A stretch of 64,000 nucleotides of DNA from Lachnospiraceae bacterium (GCA_910575005.1 CAJTCL010000023.1:1-64000); one strand, 5' to 3'; shown: positions 18,854-28,506, numbered from the stretch's first letter. Made by a program: numbers and translations. Notes: generated by a model not told the origin, from the sequence alone.

Positions 18854-19444
18854 ATGCCACAGGGAAATCCAAGGCCAGGGGAACAGTATTTACATTTTAA
18901 ACAGAACTTATATCAGGTGATTACCGTTGCAGAGCACTCAGAAACTGCAGAAAAGCTGGTAATCTATCAGGCACTCTACGGAGATTTTAAAATCTACGCC
19001 AGACCATTTCAGATGTTTATCAGTCCTGTAGATCAGGAAAAATACCCACAGATTCAGCAGACATATCGTTTTCAATTGGTAGAGAAACAAGAGGAAGAGC
19101 CAGTGAGTTCTATGTCAAGGGAACAAGAGACCAAGACAGTGGGTTCGACCACAGATATTTCCGCACAAGATCCAAATTTGTTGAAATCAAAAGAAACAGC
19201 AAAACCAGCAGAGGAGAAAAAATCTGTAGAAGATAAGCTGATGGCATTTTTTGATGCAGAGACGATGGAGGAAAAGTACAAGATTTTAGTGGATATGCAA
19301 GAGGAGATCAATGACCGTGTGATCAATAATATGGCTGTGGTTTTAGATGTTGTGATTGAGGAGGGACCTTTGGAGAGACGCTATGAGGAACTTAAGACAT
19401 GTGTCCGTACTTTTCAGAGATATGAGTGCAATAGGTTTCGATAA
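18854..19444 (+). CDS. DUF1653-domain protein with C-terminal helical region
   Basis: A 196-residue protein of unknown function. Residues ~1-75 match the short DUF1653 fold (GNPRPGEQYLHFKQNLYQV, then EKLVIYQALYGD and YARPFQMF). A low-complexity Ser/Thr/Lys linker follows (~85-125), then a helical domain with 'VEDKLMAFFDAETMEEKYKI'. DUF1653 often occurs as a single small domain, so the C-terminal extension is worth noting. It is the only gene between the ktr and pyr groups, and terminates at 19491. Confidence 0.75.
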   Translation: MPQGNPRPGEQYLHFKQNLYQVITVAEHSETAEKLVIYQALYGDFKIYARPFQMFISPVDQEKYPQIQQTYRFQLVEKQEEEPVSSMSREQETKTVGSTTDISAQDPNLLKSKETAKPAEEKKSVEDKLMAFFDAETMEEKYKILVDMQEEINDRVINNMAVVLDVVIEEGPLERRYEELKTCVRTFQRYECNRFR

Positions 19445-19490
19445 TTTTTAATAGCCGTAAATAGGGCTGTGAATCATGGCAGATTTAAGG

Positions 19491-19517
19491 AAAAGGAGGT
19501 TGCCCCTCCTTTTTTTC
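19491..19517 (+). terminator. Intrinsic terminator before pyrC
   Basis: AAAAGGAGG pairs with CCTCCTTTT across a short loop, followed by a T run. An upstream fragment ATAGCCGTAAAT matches the terminator arm at 7183. Confidence 0.8.
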
Positions 19518-19613
19518 TGTGATAAAATAAAAGCATACTTCAAGGGTCTGTTTTTAAGGACAGAAAAGGGACAGAATAGCTATATGAAATACAATGCAGA
19601 AAGGATTTTTGAT

Positions 19614-20888
19614 ATGTTACTTCTCATTCAGAATGGAACTGTAATCAATCCGGGAGATCAGACAGAGATTAAAGCAGATGTGCTTGTGGAAGATGGTAAA
19701 ATAAAGAAGATCGCTCCCAAACAGAAAGAAAAAGCAGACCGGGTAATTGATGCTGAGGGCTGCTATGTAATGCCAGGATTTATTGATATGCATGTACACT
19801 TGCGTGATCCGGGGCAGGAGGATAAAGAGACCGTGGAAACTGCTTCTCGGGCAGCCGTGCATGGAGGTTTTACCACCATAGTGGCAATGCCGAATACCAA
19901 ACCAGCGGTAGATAATTCTGATGTGGTGTATTATGTCCGCAACAAGGCAAAGGATGTGGGGCTTGTCCATGTATTACAGACAGGTGCGATTACAAAAGGA
20001 CAAAGAGGGGAAGAATTGGCCGATATTGAAAGTATGGTGGAGGCGGGGATTCCTGCCATCAGTGAAGATGGAAAGACAGTGATGAATGCCCAGTTATATC
20101 GTGAGGCGATGGCGCTTGCTGTGAAATATGACATTCCTGTACTTGCACATTGCGAAGATGCCACTATGGTACAGGGAGGCGTAGTCAATGCAGATCAGAC
20201 GATGGAAAAGACAAAATTTGCCGGCATCAGCAATTCTGTAGAAGATGTCATTGTAGCTCGTGATATTATGCTGGCCAAAGATACTGGAGCGGCGCTGCAT
20301 TTGTGTCATTGTTCCACAAAGGATAGTGTGCGCATGGTAGAGCTTGCAAAGCAGGAGGGAATCCGTGTGACCGCAGAGGTGTGTCCTCATCATTTTATCC
20401 TGACCAGTGAAGATATTCCTGGAGATGATGCCAATTATAAGATGAATCCCCCCCTGAGGACCAAGGCAGATGTGGAGGCTCTAAAGAAAGGGCTGAAGGC
20501 AGATGTGATTGATGTAATTGCAACAGATCATGCGCCTCATACTGCAATAGAGAAGGGGTTTGGTATTAAGAAGGCGCCGTTTGGTGTTGTAGGGTTGGAG
20601 ACAGCAGCAGCGCTTACCATGACAGAGCTAGTGGACAAGGGTTATCTGACAATTATGCAGATGGCAGAGAAGATGAGTTTCAATCCAGCGAGAATTCTTG
20701 ATCTGGATAAAGGCGTTGTGGAGGAAGGAAAACCGGCAGATTTGGTGGTTTTTGATCCCAAGAAACAGTATGTAATTGATCCAGCAGAATTTTGCTCCAA
20801 GGGAAAAAATACACCTTTTGCCGGCAAAAAGGTAAAAGGAATGGTTATGGCAACTGTCATGAATGGCAGAGTGGTATATGAGAGATAG
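19614..20888 (+). CDS. pyrC: Dihydroorotase (class I)
   Basis: Cyclises carbamoyl-aspartate to dihydroorotate in pyrimidine synthesis. It is a 424-residue amidohydrolase with zinc motif MHVHLRDPG near residue 60, carbamylated-Lys region, LAHCEDATM, LCHCSTKDS and the C-terminal ATDHAPH motif. The start is ATG 19614 (MLLLIQNGTVINPG) with AAAGGA eight bases upstream. In-frame extensions to 19476 would read through a terminator and are rejected. First gene of pyrC-pyrF-pyrK-pyrD. Confidence 0.95.
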   Translation: MLLLIQNGTVINPGDQTEIKADVLVEDGKIKKIAPKQKEKADRVIDAEGCYVMPGFIDMHVHLRDPGQEDKETVETASRAAVHGGFTTIVAMPNTKPAVDNSDVVYYVRNKAKDVGLVHVLQTGAITKGQRGEELADIESMVEAGIPAISEDGKTVMNAQLYREAMALAVKYDIPVLAHCEDATMVQGGVVNADQTMEKTKFAGISNSVEDVIVARDIMLAKDTGAALHLCHCSTKDSVRMVELAKQEGIRVTAEVCPHHFILTSEDIPGDDANYKMNPPLRTKADVEALKKGLKADVIDVIATDHAPHTAIEKGFGIKKAPFGVVGLETAAALTMTELVDKGYLTIMQMAEKMSFNPARILDLDKGVVEEGKPADLVVFDPKKQYVIDPAEFCSKGKNTPFAGKKVKGMVMATVMNGRVVYER

Positions 20889-20901
20889 AGAGGATATTGT
20901 A

Positions 20902-21831
20902 ATGATTAACAAACTGGTGGAAAAAATTCAGAAAACACATGCTCCCATTGTTGTGGGGCTTGACCCGATGATGAATTATATACCGGATCATATTCAGAAA
21001 AAGGCATTTGCAGAGTACGGTGAGACACTCGAAGGCGCAGCGGAGGCGATTTGGCAGTTTAACAAAGAGATTGTGGACCATACTTGTGATTTGATTCCAG
21101 CGGTGAAGCCTCAGATTGCTATGTATGAACAATTTGGAATCCCTGGCTTACAGGCTTTTAAGAAGACAGTGGATTACTGCCATCAAAAAGATTTGGTGGT
21201 AATTGGCGATATTAAGCGGGGCGATATTGGTTCCACTTCCGCGGCTTATGCCACTGGGCATATTGGTGCTGTCACTGTGGGCAGTCAGACCTATACACCA
21301 TTTGGGGAAGATTTTGTGACCGTAAACCCCTATCTGGGTTCCGATGGCGTGCAGCCTTTTATTGATGTATGCAAAGAGGAAAAGAAAGGCTTGTTTATTT
21401 TGGTAAAGACTTCTAATCCCTCCAGCGGCGAATTTCAGGACAAGCTTGTCGATGGAAAACCACTGTATGAACTGGTTGGTGAAAAAGTAGCACAGTGGGG
21501 TGCAGACTGTATGGGAGATCAGTACAGTTATATTGGGGCTGTGGTAGGAGCAACTTATCCAGAAATGGGTAAAGTACTGCGTAAAATTATGCCGAGAAGT
21601 TTTATTTTAGTGCCTGGCTATGGTGCACAGGGTGGAAAAGGTGCAGATTTGGTACATTTTTTTGATGAGGATGGATTGGGAGCAATTGTAAATTCTTCCC
21701 GGGGCATTATTGCAGCCTATAAACAAGAGGAATATGCAAAGTTTGGAGCAAAACATTTTGGAGAGGCATCCAGAGCAGCAGTAGAGGCAATGATAGCGGA
21801 TATTGATGGGGCATTGCAGGAGGCAAAATAG
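20902..21831 (+). CDS. pyrF: Orotidine-5'-phosphate decarboxylase (group 2)
   Basis: Catalyses the last step to UMP. It has 309 residues, the longer 'group 2' type, with the catalytic motif GDIKRGDIGSTSAAY near residue 100 and phosphate-binding VPGYGAQGG near 245. ATG 20902 follows AGAGAGGATATTG. A longer frame into pyrC is rejected because the N-terminal MINKLVEKIQKTHAPIVVG fits the family. The pyrC stop is 13 bp upstream. Confidence 0.95.
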   Translation: MINKLVEKIQKTHAPIVVGLDPMMNYIPDHIQKKAFAEYGETLEGAAEAIWQFNKEIVDHTCDLIPAVKPQIAMYEQFGIPGLQAFKKTVDYCHQKDLVVIGDIKRGDIGSTSAAYATGHIGAVTVGSQTYTPFGEDFVTVNPYLGSDGVQPFIDVCKEEKKGLFILVKTSNPSSGEFQDKLVDGKPLYELVGEKVAQWGADCMGDQYSYIGAVVGATYPEMGKVLRKIMPRSFILVPGYGAQGGKGADLVHFFDEDGLGAIVNSSRGIIAAYKQEEYAKFGAKHFGEASRAAVEAMIADIDGALQEAK

Positions 21832-21854
21832 TACAGAGCAGTTAGGAGAAGAAT

Positions 21855-22622
21855 ATGGCGGAAAAGTATAAAGAGCAGGCAGTGATTATCCGGCAGGAAG
21901 AGATTTCCTATGGGGTTTACAGTATGTGGCTGAAAACAGAGCAGGTTGCAGGCCAGGCAAAGCCAGGACAATTTGTGTCAGTTTATTGTCATGAGGGCAG
22001 CCGGCTGCTGCCGCGGCCCATCAGTATCTGTGAGATTGACAGGGAAGATCGTGCTATTCGGATTGTATATCGCGTGGTGGGCAAGGGGACTGAAGAATTA
22101 TCTCAGATGCGCACTGGGCGATGTCTTGATATTGTCGGACCTCTGGGCAATGGATTTCCTTTGAAAGATAAAAAAGCATTTTTGATTGGAGGCGGCATTG
22201 GTATTCCACCGCTGCTGGAGCTCGCTAAGGAATTGAAATCAGAAAAACAATTAGTACTTGGTTATCGGGATTCACTGTTTTTACAGGAGGAATTTAAAAA
22301 GCAGGGCAGTGTCTATGTGGCCACAGAGGATGGAAGTTATGGTACAGATGGCAATGTGCTTGATGCAATCCGAGAGAATGGGCTGAATGCAGAAATTATC
22401 TATGCATGTGGTCCCATGCCTATGCTTCGAGCGGTGAAAGCATATGCCAAGGAGAGAGGAATTGAGTGCTGGATTTCTTTGGAGGAGCGCATGGCATGTG
22501 GAATAGGTGCTTGTCTGGGCTGTGTCTGCCATTCCAAAGAGAGAGACAGCCATACCAATGTCAATAATAAACGAATCTGTAAGGAAGGTCCAGTATTTCG
22601 TGCAGAGGAGGTGGAGTTTTGA
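21855..22622 (+). CDS. pyrK: Dihydroorotate dehydrogenase electron-transfer subunit PyrK
   Basis: The flavin/iron-sulfur subunit that passes electrons from PyrD to NAD. It has 255 residues: an FAD-binding barrel ([12 protein letters not shown]), an NAD-binding Rossmann region ([16 protein letters not shown]) and a C-terminal [2Fe-2S] site with [11 protein letters not shown] and a later cysteine in RICKEGPVF. The TGA stop and the pyrD ATG overlap by one base (TGATG), giving a coupled PyrK-PyrD pair. Confidence 0.95.
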   Translation: MAEKYKEQAVIIRQEEISYGVYSMWLKTEQVAGQAKPGQFVSVYCHEGSRLLPRPISICEIDREDRAIRIVYRVVGKGTEELSQMRTGRCLDIVGPLGNGFPLKDKKAFLIGGGIGIPPLLELAKELKSEKQLVLGYRDSLFLQEEFKKQGSVYVATEDGSYGTDGNVLDAIRENGLNAEIIYACGPMPMLRAVKAYAKERGIECWISLEERMACGIGACLGCVCHSKERDSHTNVNNKRICKEGPVFRAEEVEF

Positions 22623-23524
22623 TGAATACAAAAGTAAACCTTGCAGGGGTGACATTAAAGAATCCGGTGATGACAGCATCCGGTACTTTTGGGTCGGGCG
22701 CAGAATTTGCAGAATTTGTGGATTTAAATCGCTTGGGAGCTGTGGTTACAAAGGGGGTCGCCAATGTGCCCTGGGAGGGAAATCCCACCCCCAGAATTGC
22801 AGAAACTTATGGAGGTATGCTGAATGCAGTGGGATTGCAGAATCCAGGCATTGATCTGTTTGTGGAGCGGGATATTCCATTTTTGACAAAATATGATACC
22901 AAGATTATTGTCAATGTCTGTGGCAGAACAACAGAGGATTACTGTGAGGTGGTCAGGCGCTTAGCCAGCCAGCCTGTTGATCTGTTGGAAATCAATATTT
23001 CTTGTCCAAATGTGGAGGAAGGCGGCATTGCCTTTGGACAAAATCCGAAATCGGTGGAGGCAATTACCAGGGAAGTGAAAAAATATGCAAAACAACCGGT
23101 AATTATGAAGCTAAGCCCCAATGTAACAGATATCACTGAGATGGCCAAGGCCGCGGAAGCGGGAGGAGCAGATGCACTGTCTTTGATCAACACAATTACA
23201 GGAATGAAAATTGATATACATCGCAGGACATTTGCGCTTGCCAATAAGACAGGAGGTTTATCAGGTCCAGCGATCCATCCGGTGGCAGTGCGAATGGTTT
23301 ACCAAACAGCGCAGGCAGTGAATATCCCCATTATTGGAATGGGAGGAATACTTACCGCGGAGGATGCAATAGAAATGATTCTGGCTGGTGCGACAGCGAT
23401 CTCTGTAGGAACCGCAAATTTCCGTAATCCAGCAGTTACAATGGAGATTGTGGAAGGAATTTGTGATTACATGGAACAGTATGGGGTCAATGATATTCAG
23501 GAATTGATTGGGGCTGTAAAGTAA
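22622..23524 (+). CDS. pyrD: Dihydroorotate dehydrogenase, class 1B catalytic subunit
   Basis: Oxidises dihydroorotate to orotate with FMN, working with PyrK. It has 300 residues: ASGTFGSG near residue 20, NAVGLQNPG near 70, the active-site Cys in [11 protein letters not shown] near 130, and the FMN phosphate site GMGGI. ATG 22622 is chosen over TTG 22619 because it forms the TGATG overlap. Confidence 0.95.
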   Translation: MNTKVNLAGVTLKNPVMTASGTFGSGAEFAEFVDLNRLGAVVTKGVANVPWEGNPTPRIAETYGGMLNAVGLQNPGIDLFVERDIPFLTKYDTKIIVNVCGRTTEDYCEVVRRLASQPVDLLEINISCPNVEEGGIAFGQNPKSVEAITREVKKYAKQPVIMKLSPNVTDITEMAKAAEAGGADALSLINTITGMKIDIHRRTFALANKTGGLSGPAIHPVAVRMVYQTAQAVNIPIIGMGGILTAEDAIEMILAGATAISVGTANFRNPAVTMEIVEGICDYMEQYGVNDIQELIGAVK

Positions 23525-23684
23525 ATACGAGAAGCTGTTGCTTTATGGATTATCATTCATGAAAGTGACGGCTTCTTATTCTTTCAAAATGGCGTCTGCG
23601 AGGTACAGATTATAATGAATGGAAAATGTACGGATCATATATGTTAATTGCAATCACGCGAGTATAAAAGACAATTAGAAATAG

Positions 23685-23713
23685 TTGAATATCGAATGGA
23701 AGTATGATAAAAT
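23685..23713 (+). promoter_or_regulatory. Probable sigma-A promoter for pyrE
   Basis: TTGAAT (23685-23690), 17-bp spacer, TAAAAT (23708-23713), about 180 bp before pyrE. The repeat copy at 23736 would lie in the leader. Confidence 0.6.
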
Positions 23714-23735
23714 TGGAAAAGATATTTGATAGTTT

Positions 23736-23816
23736 GTAACTCTTAACTACAGATAAAAGTCTTAGCAGAGGTATGACAGCTTAGATGGTATGACTGTAGC
23801 TTAGGGTTCTGAAATA
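23736..23816 (+). repeat. GTAAC repeat family, copy B (internally deleted)
   Basis: It starts GTAACTC, then jumps directly to the right-hand block (CTACAGATAAAAGTCTT, GAGGTATGACAG) and ends TTAGGGTTCTGAAATAT. The right terminus is partly decayed. Confidence 0.7.
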
Positions 23817-23891
23817 TATTTATCTCATCAGAATAAATAGGGATGGACATGATTTTGAGATGTCCGCAGAATTAAGGAGAAAGCTGAATCT

Positions 23892-24569
23892 ATGGAGAGT
23901 TATAAGAAAGAATTTATTGAATTTATGGTAGATTGCCAGGTTTTAAAATTTGGCGAATTTGTATTGAAAAGCGGGAGAAAATCTCCCTTTTTTATGAATG
24001 CAGGAGGATATGTGACTGGTGCTCAGCTTGCAATGCTGGGAGAATATTATGCAAAAGCAATTCATGAGCATTATGGAGATGACTTTGATGTATTATTTGG
24101 TCCAGCATATAAAGGGATTCCGCTGAGTGTTGCCACCACAATTGCATATAGTAAGTTATATGGCAAGGAGATTCGTTATTGTTCTAACCGCAAAGAGATT
24201 AAGGACCACGGAGATACAGGTATTTTGCTGGGAAGTAAACTCAAGGACGGAGATCAGGTGGTAATTATTGAGGATGTCACTACTTCTGGCAAGTCTATGG
24301 AGGAGACAGTTCCAATTATCCGTGCCCAGGCGGACATTGAAATCAAGGGTTTGATGGTATCTCTAAACCGTATGGAGCGCGGAAAGAGTGAGAAGAGCGC
24401 ACTGGAGGAGATTAAAGAATTATACGGTTTTGACACAAATGCAATTGTTACAATGGCAGATGTGGTAGAATATTTGTATAATAAGCCTTATAAGGGAAAT
24501 ATATATATTAATGAGGAAATAAAAGCGGCAATTGATAATTATTATGCCCAGTATGGTGCAAAGTCATAA
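23892..24569 (+). CDS. pyrE: Orotate phosphoribosyltransferase
   Basis: Joins orotate to PRPP to form OMP. It has 225 residues with KSGRKSPFFMNAGGY near residue 27, GPAYKGIPL near 75, and the PRPP-binding motif VVIIEDVTTSGKSMEE near 120-135. It completes the pyrimidine set but is set apart from pyrCFKD by 367 bp, with its own probable promoter. The start is an ATG after AAGGAGAAAGCTGAATCT. Confidence 0.95.
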   Translation: MESYKKEFIEFMVDCQVLKFGEFVLKSGRKSPFFMNAGGYVTGAQLAMLGEYYAKAIHEHYGDDFDVLFGPAYKGIPLSVATTIAYSKLYGKEIRYCSNRKEIKDHGDTGILLGSKLKDGDQVVIIEDVTTSGKSMEETVPIIRAQADIEIKGLMVSLNRMERGKSEKSALEEIKELYGFDTNAIVTMADVVEYLYNKPYKGNIYINEEIKAAIDNYYAQYGAKS

Positions 24570-24588
24570 TGAGGTTAGGAGCTTTGAT

Positions 24589-24741
24589 ATGAATGAGAAA
24601 GTGTATAAGACTATGAGTGTGGCAGGAGCTGGAAATATTGCGATTGGAATTGTAATATTAGTTAGTGGGATTACGTGCGGGATTCTTGCCATTGTAAGTG
24701 GTGCAAAAATGTTGAAAAGGAAATCAGATATTATTTTTTAA
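24589..24741 (+). CDS. Small conserved membrane protein downstream of pyrE
   Basis: A 50-residue protein with two short hydrophobic stretches (about 10-28 and 28-42), rich in Gly and Ile (NIAIGIVILVSGITCGILAI), and a basic C-terminus (KMLKRKSDIIF). The start is ATG 24589 after GTTAGGAGC; the longer in-frame ATG at 24532 lies within pyrE. The 20-bp gap after pyrE and the ribosome site support a real gene. The function is unknown; I recall similar small proteins in Lachnospiraceae. Confidence 0.65.
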   Translation: MNEKVYKTMSVAGAGNIAIGIVILVSGITCGILAIVSGAKMLKRKSDIIF

Positions 24742-24752
24742 GGATTGAAAAA

Positions 24753-25226
24753 TTGAAAAAGGATTATAGAAGGGTACTCCGGATATGCAGTAAAGCCATG
24801 TTCGGAGTCTATATTATTTGTTTGACTTATTTTCTGTTTTTTGCAGAGAGTATGGGGCGCACTTTTGAGAGCAGATCCTATCATTATAATCTGGAGCTCT
24901 TTAAAGAGATTCGGCGTTTTATTGTGTATCGCCATGTTCTTGGAACGAAAGCTGTGCTCTTAAATCTTGTGGGAAATATTGTGGCATTTTTGCCATTTGG
25001 TTTTTTTTTACCAATTCTGCATCCCAAATGCAGATCCTTTTTGTACACCGTATTTTTCAGCTTTGAATTTAGCCTGATGGTGGAAACAATTCAATTGGTG
25101 TCCAAGGTGGGCAGTTTTGATGTCGATGATCTTCTTTTAAATACCATTGGCGGGGCGTTGGGATGTCTGATTTTTTTCTGGATGAACCGGATAAGGAGAA
25201 CATATGAGACGAAAAAACAGTTATAA
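24753..25226 (+). CDS. VanZ-like membrane protein
   Basis: A 157-residue protein with four hydrophobic segments and the VanZ-family pattern LVGNIVAFLPFGFFLP near residue 75 and DVDDLLLNTIGGALG near 130. The best start is TTG 24753 with AAGGA eight bases upstream; earlier in-frame ATGs lie in the preceding gene. The domain is named from a teicoplanin-resistance gene, but most VanZ-like proteins have no proven role, and this one is far from the van cluster of this window. Confidence 0.78.
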   Translation: MKKDYRRVLRICSKAMFGVYIICLTYFLFFAESMGRTFESRSYHYNLELFKEIRRFIVYRHVLGTKAVLLNLVGNIVAFLPFGFFLPILHPKCRSFLYTVFFSFEFSLMVETIQLVSKVGSFDVDDLLLNTIGGALGCLIFFWMNRIRRTYETKKQL

Positions 25227-25521
25227 ATTTGCAGATAAAAAACATTCCAAAAGGGGGAAAATTTCTTTAAGCCTGGCCTTGTTGTCACTGTTGGCTGCAA
25301 TTGCTATGGTAGCGCTTTCAATACAAAATGCTGGAAATGCCAGTGTCTATATTGGCAGTGCTGGACTGCTGGCATTGATACTTACAGTGGTTTCATTTGT
25401 GATTGGAATTTCTAGTCTGTTAGAAGACAGTTATAAGTTATTTCCTGTCCTTGGAAGCATTTGTTCTGGATTGATGCTGGCTGGATGGGTAACAGTCTAT
25501 GTTTTAGGGTTTTATGTATAG
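25204..25521 (+). CDS. DUF6142-like small membrane protein
   Basis: A 105-residue protein with three hydrophobic segments (about 20-40, 48-70 and 80-103) after a basic N-terminus (MRRKNSYKFADKKHSKRGK). The 'KHSKRG' start and overall layout resemble the DUF6142 family of Lachnospiraceae. It overlaps the VanZ-like gene by 23 bp, so the two are probably co-translated. The function is unknown. Confidence 0.65.
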   Translation: MRRKNSYKFADKKHSKRGKISLSLALLSLLAAIAMVALSIQNAGNASVYIGSAGLLALILTVVSFVIGISSLLEDSYKLFPVLGSICSGLMLAGWVTVYVLGFYV

Positions 25522-25606
25522 AAAAAGAGGTTGTGGCATGGAATGTGACATATAAGAAATAACAAAGTATTATAACATATTAGATATAGAAAAAAGAGGT
25601 TGTGAT

Positions 25607-27676
25607 ATGGGATATCAAGATTTTTGGCAGCCATACCGCAGAGAAGTGGAAGAGCGTTTTTTGTTGATGGTGGAACGGCTGGAACAGATAGAGACAGAGG
25701 AGACGGCGGCAGAACCTTTCCGATCATATTTCCGGCATACAGCTTCATTTTTGCGAGATTTATGTAGGCTGGAAGAGGAAATCTATGCAGGAGCATGGGA
25801 GAACAAAAGTCAGCAGGATATGAGCACAGAAAATCAGGCATTATATAAGGAAATATTGCCACAGCATTACGCAGAAAGTTATGGAAATCCAACTTATGCT
25901 GTAATGCAGATGGGAGAGATCTATGGTAAGCTTCTGGGAATGCTCTATGCAGATATTCGCTCTTTGATTCCCTATGCTTTTGAGGGGCGAAATTTTGAAC
26001 TGACGATATTTGGAGAGCTACTGGTGGAGATTTACAACTGTTTTGAGCAGGAAGCTCAGCCAGAGGAAGAAGAGATTCAGCAGATTATCTATTGGTTTTT
26101 CCATGATTATGGGGAGATTTTTACAGAGGTCAGTGTGATGGCCCAGACTAATCCAGAACTGGATTTTTATGTCAGAATAATTATGGACTGTGATTTGTCT
26201 GATTTGCGCTATTTATATCACTATGGATTTTATATCAGTGACAATGAAATCAAAGTTGCAGAATATTTAAACCAGATGTCAGAGGAAGAGATTCAGGCGA
26301 TGGCAGATACTTATACAGAGGGGTATCGAATTGGATTTGAAGTGACAGGTAAAGATCTGTCAAAAAAGAAGTATGTCGATCTGCGATATCCAGTTGGATT
26401 TGAGCGTTTGATGCGTGCTGCTATCCATAATTTCAGAAAGATGGGTTTAGAGCCAGTAATTTCCAGAGTCAATGAGATTTCTTTTTCTGGCCGAGGCAAC
26501 GGAAAACGATCTGTGGACAGTACACAGCCCAATCTTCAATATGAATATGATCACAGAGCGGATAAGGCAGTCTATTTGGACAAGGCTTTGGTGGAGCGTC
26601 GTTTGGAGGTCTTGAAAACAGCATATGAAGCGCGAAAGAAGGAGGCATCACTGTATGCAGGTCCGGCTGTGGTGGAGACCTTTGGAAAAGATGGATTTGA
26701 ACCTAAGAGTTGTCTATCTGCCTATCAATTTGATGAGAAGCAGCAGAAGTTGAATGTCTATGCTGCCAGCCAGTCGATGCAGATTACCAATACCTATATG
26801 AAAGGTGAGGAACGCAGTTTTACGATTATAGCTTATCCCATTCCAGAGATTGGCCCTGATTTTAAAGAAATTTTTGCTAAGACGATAGAGATCAATACCT
26901 TGGATTATAAGCTGTATCAAGACATGCAGCAGAAAATGATTGATGTGCTTGATCAGGGAGAATTTGTTCATATCACCGGAAAGGGCAAGAATACCACGGA
27001 TTTGATGGTAGCCCTCTATCCATTAAAAGATCCGAGCAAAGAGACAATATTTGAAAACTGTGTGGCAGATGTGAATATTCCGGTGGGAGAAGTCTTTACT
27101 TCACCTGTGCTCAAAGGAACCAATGGTCATCTCCATGTGACTCAAGTGTATCTAAATGGCTTGAAATATCTGGATTTGGAACTCGATTTTGTGGATGGTA
27201 TGATCCGTCGTTATTCCTGTAAAAATTTTGATACAGAACAGGAAAATCAGGCATTTCTCAAGGAAAATTTGCTCAAGCATCATCAGACCTTGCCATTGGG
27301 AGAGTTTGCCATTGGCACCAATACGGCGGCATATAAGATGGGAGTTGATTATCAGATTCAGGCTAAACTGCCGATTTTGATTGCAGAGAAAACCGGACCG
27401 CATTTTGCAGTGGGAGATACTTGTTATAGTTGGGCAGAGGATACACCTGTATTTAACCCTGATGGCAAAGAGATTGTAGCAAGAGAAAATGAGATTTCCA
27501 GGCTGCGCAGCGAGGAGCCACAGAAGGCATATTTCAGTTGCCATACCGATATCACAATCCCTTATGATGAATTGGATCAGATTACTGTGATAAGGCATGA
27601 CAAAAGCTGTGCAGATATTATACAGGATGGTAAGTTTGTAGTGCCAGGGACAGAAGTGTTAAATCAATATTTGTAA
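25607..27676 (+). CDS. M29-type aminopeptidase with large N-terminal domain
   Basis: A 689-residue protein. The C-terminal ~380 residues resemble M29 (AmpS/PepS-type) metallo-aminopeptidases: FVHITGKGKNTTDLMVAL, PVGEVFTSPVLKGTNGHLHV and LGEFAIGTNTAAY are family-like segments that include likely metal and catalytic Glu/His residues. The N-terminal ~300 residues are acidic, helical and not recognised; ordinary M29 enzymes are about 410 residues. The region before the ATG repeats the ribosome site (GAAAAAAGAGGTTGTG twice, 25522 and 25590). The TAA stop lies within the left end of a GTAAC repeat. Confidence 0.78.
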   Translation: MGYQDFWQPYRREVEERFLLMVERLEQIETEETAAEPFRSYFRHTASFLRDLCRLEEEIYAGAWENKSQQDMSTENQALYKEILPQHYAESYGNPTYAVMQMGEIYGKLLGMLYADIRSLIPYAFEGRNFELTIFGELLVEIYNCFEQEAQPEEEEIQQIIYWFFHDYGEIFTEVSVMAQTNPELDFYVRIIMDCDLSDLRYLYHYGFYISDNEIKVAEYLNQMSEEEIQAMADTYTEGYRIGFEVTGKDLSKKKYVDLRYPVGFERLMRAAIHNFRKMGLEPVISRVNEISFSGRGNGKRSVDSTQPNLQYEYDHRADKAVYLDKALVERRLEVLKTAYEARKKEASLYAGPAVVETFGKDGFEPKSCLSAYQFDEKQQKLNVYAASQSMQITNTYMKGEERSFTIIAYPIPEIGPDFKEIFAKTIEINTLDYKLYQDMQQKMIDVLDQGEFVHITGKGKNTTDLMVALYPLKDPSKETIFENCVADVNIPVGEVFTSPVLKGTNGHLHVTQVYLNGLKYLDLELDFVDGMIRRYSCKNFDTEQENQAFLKENLLKHHQTLPLGEFAIGTNTAAYKMGVDYQIQAKLPILIAEKTGPHFAVGDTCYSWAEDTPVFNPDGKEIVARENEISRLRSEEPQKAYFSCHTDITIPYDELDQITVIRHDKSCADIIQDGKFVVPGTEVLNQYL

Positions 27677-27757
27677 CTATATGGAATCTTATGAAAATAA
27701 ATATTCATCTCTTTTCAAATAAATTTGAAAGGTCTGAATATCTATTCTAATGATTAT
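27673..27757 (+). repeat. GTAAC repeat family, copy C1 (left half)
   Basis: It starts GTAACTATATGGAATC, with the aminopeptidase stop codon inside the terminus, and contains the hairpin CAAATAAATTTGAAAGG and the CTGAATATCTATTCTAA region of the left half. Confidence 0.65.
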
Positions 27758-27770
27758 ATGTTAAAATAAT

Positions 27771-27858
27771 GTAACTATTCAAAACCCCAAGCCAGCCAAG
27801 CTGTCATGTGTCTCAGCGGGGACTTGTGGTTATCACTCTCATGGAAATGAATAGTTAT
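27771..27858 (-). repeat. GTAAC repeat family, copy C2 (right half, reverse)
   Basis: The ends are GTAACTATTCAAAACCCC and GAATAGTTAT. The reverse complement contains CATGAGAGTGATAA and CATGACAGCTTGGCTGGC, which align with the right half of the full copies. It ends 33 bp before purE. Confidence 0.75.
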
Positions 27859-27891
27859 AAAATAACAAAAGCATAAAAAGGAGAATTAATT

Positions 27892-28392
27892 ATGGCAAAA
27901 GTAGGAATTGTTATGGGCAGTGATTCAGATATGCCTGTTATGGCAAAGGCAGCAGATATGTTGGAGGAACTGGGCGTTGAATATGAGATGACAATTATTT
28001 CTGCCCACAGAGAACCAGATGTATTTTTTGAATATGCGAAATCAGCAGAGGAAAAGGGATTTCGTGTAATTATTGCAGGTGCGGGAATGGCCGCTCATCT
28101 GCCAGGTATGTGTGCGGCAATCTTTCCGATGCCAGTAATTGGGATTCCGATGCACACCACTTCTTTAGGAGGACGCGATTCCTTATATTCGATTGTGCAG
28201 ATGCCTTCTGGAATACCAGTTGCAACTGTGGCCATCAATGGAGGCGCCAATGCAGGACTTTTGGCTGCCAAAATTCTTGCTACTTCAGATGAAGCATTGC
28301 TTCAGAGATTGAAGGATTACTCTGCTAAATTAAAAGAGCAGGTGGAGGCAAAAGACGCTAGACTTAAAGAAGTCGGATATAAGAATTATTAA
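27892..28392 (+). CDS. purE: N5-carboxyaminoimidazole ribonucleotide mutase
   Basis: Class I PurE, converting N5-CAIR to CAIR in purine synthesis. It has 166 residues with the start MAKVGIVMGSDSDMPVM, SAHREPD near residue 40 and the GAGMAAHLPG loop near 65. AAAGGAG precedes the ATG. First gene of purE-purM-purN-purD; purK is not in view. No purine riboswitch is visible in the leader, which instead contains repeat copies C1 and C2. Confidence 0.95.
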   Translation: MAKVGIVMGSDSDMPVMAKAADMLEELGVEYEMTIISAHREPDVFFEYAKSAEEKGFRVIIAGAGMAAHLPGMCAAIFPMPVIGIPMHTTSLGGRDSLYSIVQMPSGIPVATVAINGGANAGLLAAKILATSDEALLQRLKDYSAKLKEQVEAKDARLKEVGYKNY

Positions 28393-28398
28393 GAGGAC

Positions 28399-28487
28399 AT
28401 AACTATTCAGAACCCTATGGAGATATAATATCAGACCATTCAAGTTTATTTGAAATGGACTGAATTTCTATTCAATAAGTGTTTATA
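28399..28487 (+). repeat. GTAAC repeat family, copy D (left half)
   Basis: It lies between purE and purM. It starts ATAACTATTCAGAACCC, contains the CAAGTTTATTTGAAA hairpin and CTGAATTTCTATTC, and ends near GTTTATA, 19 bp before purM. Confidence 0.7.
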
Positions 28488-28506
28488 AAAAGTAGGAGGA
28501 AAAGTA

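Larger units (their letters stand above)
23525..23891. other. Intergenic region between pyrD and pyrE
   Basis: No gene is seen. It contains a promoter at 23685-23713 and a shortened copy of the GTAAC repeat family at 23736-23816. An imperfect GAAGC...GCTTC pairing near 23530-23580 could be a weak terminator. Confidence 0.6.

Noticed and set aside
25522-25606. Repeated GAAAAAAGAGGTTGTG motif before the aminopeptidase gene
   Set aside because: A short local duplication of the ribosome-site region with no further structure; not a gene or known element.
27677-27891. Purine riboswitch before purE
   Set aside because: No purine-aptamer consensus is visible. The leader is occupied by two copies of the GTAAC repeat family.
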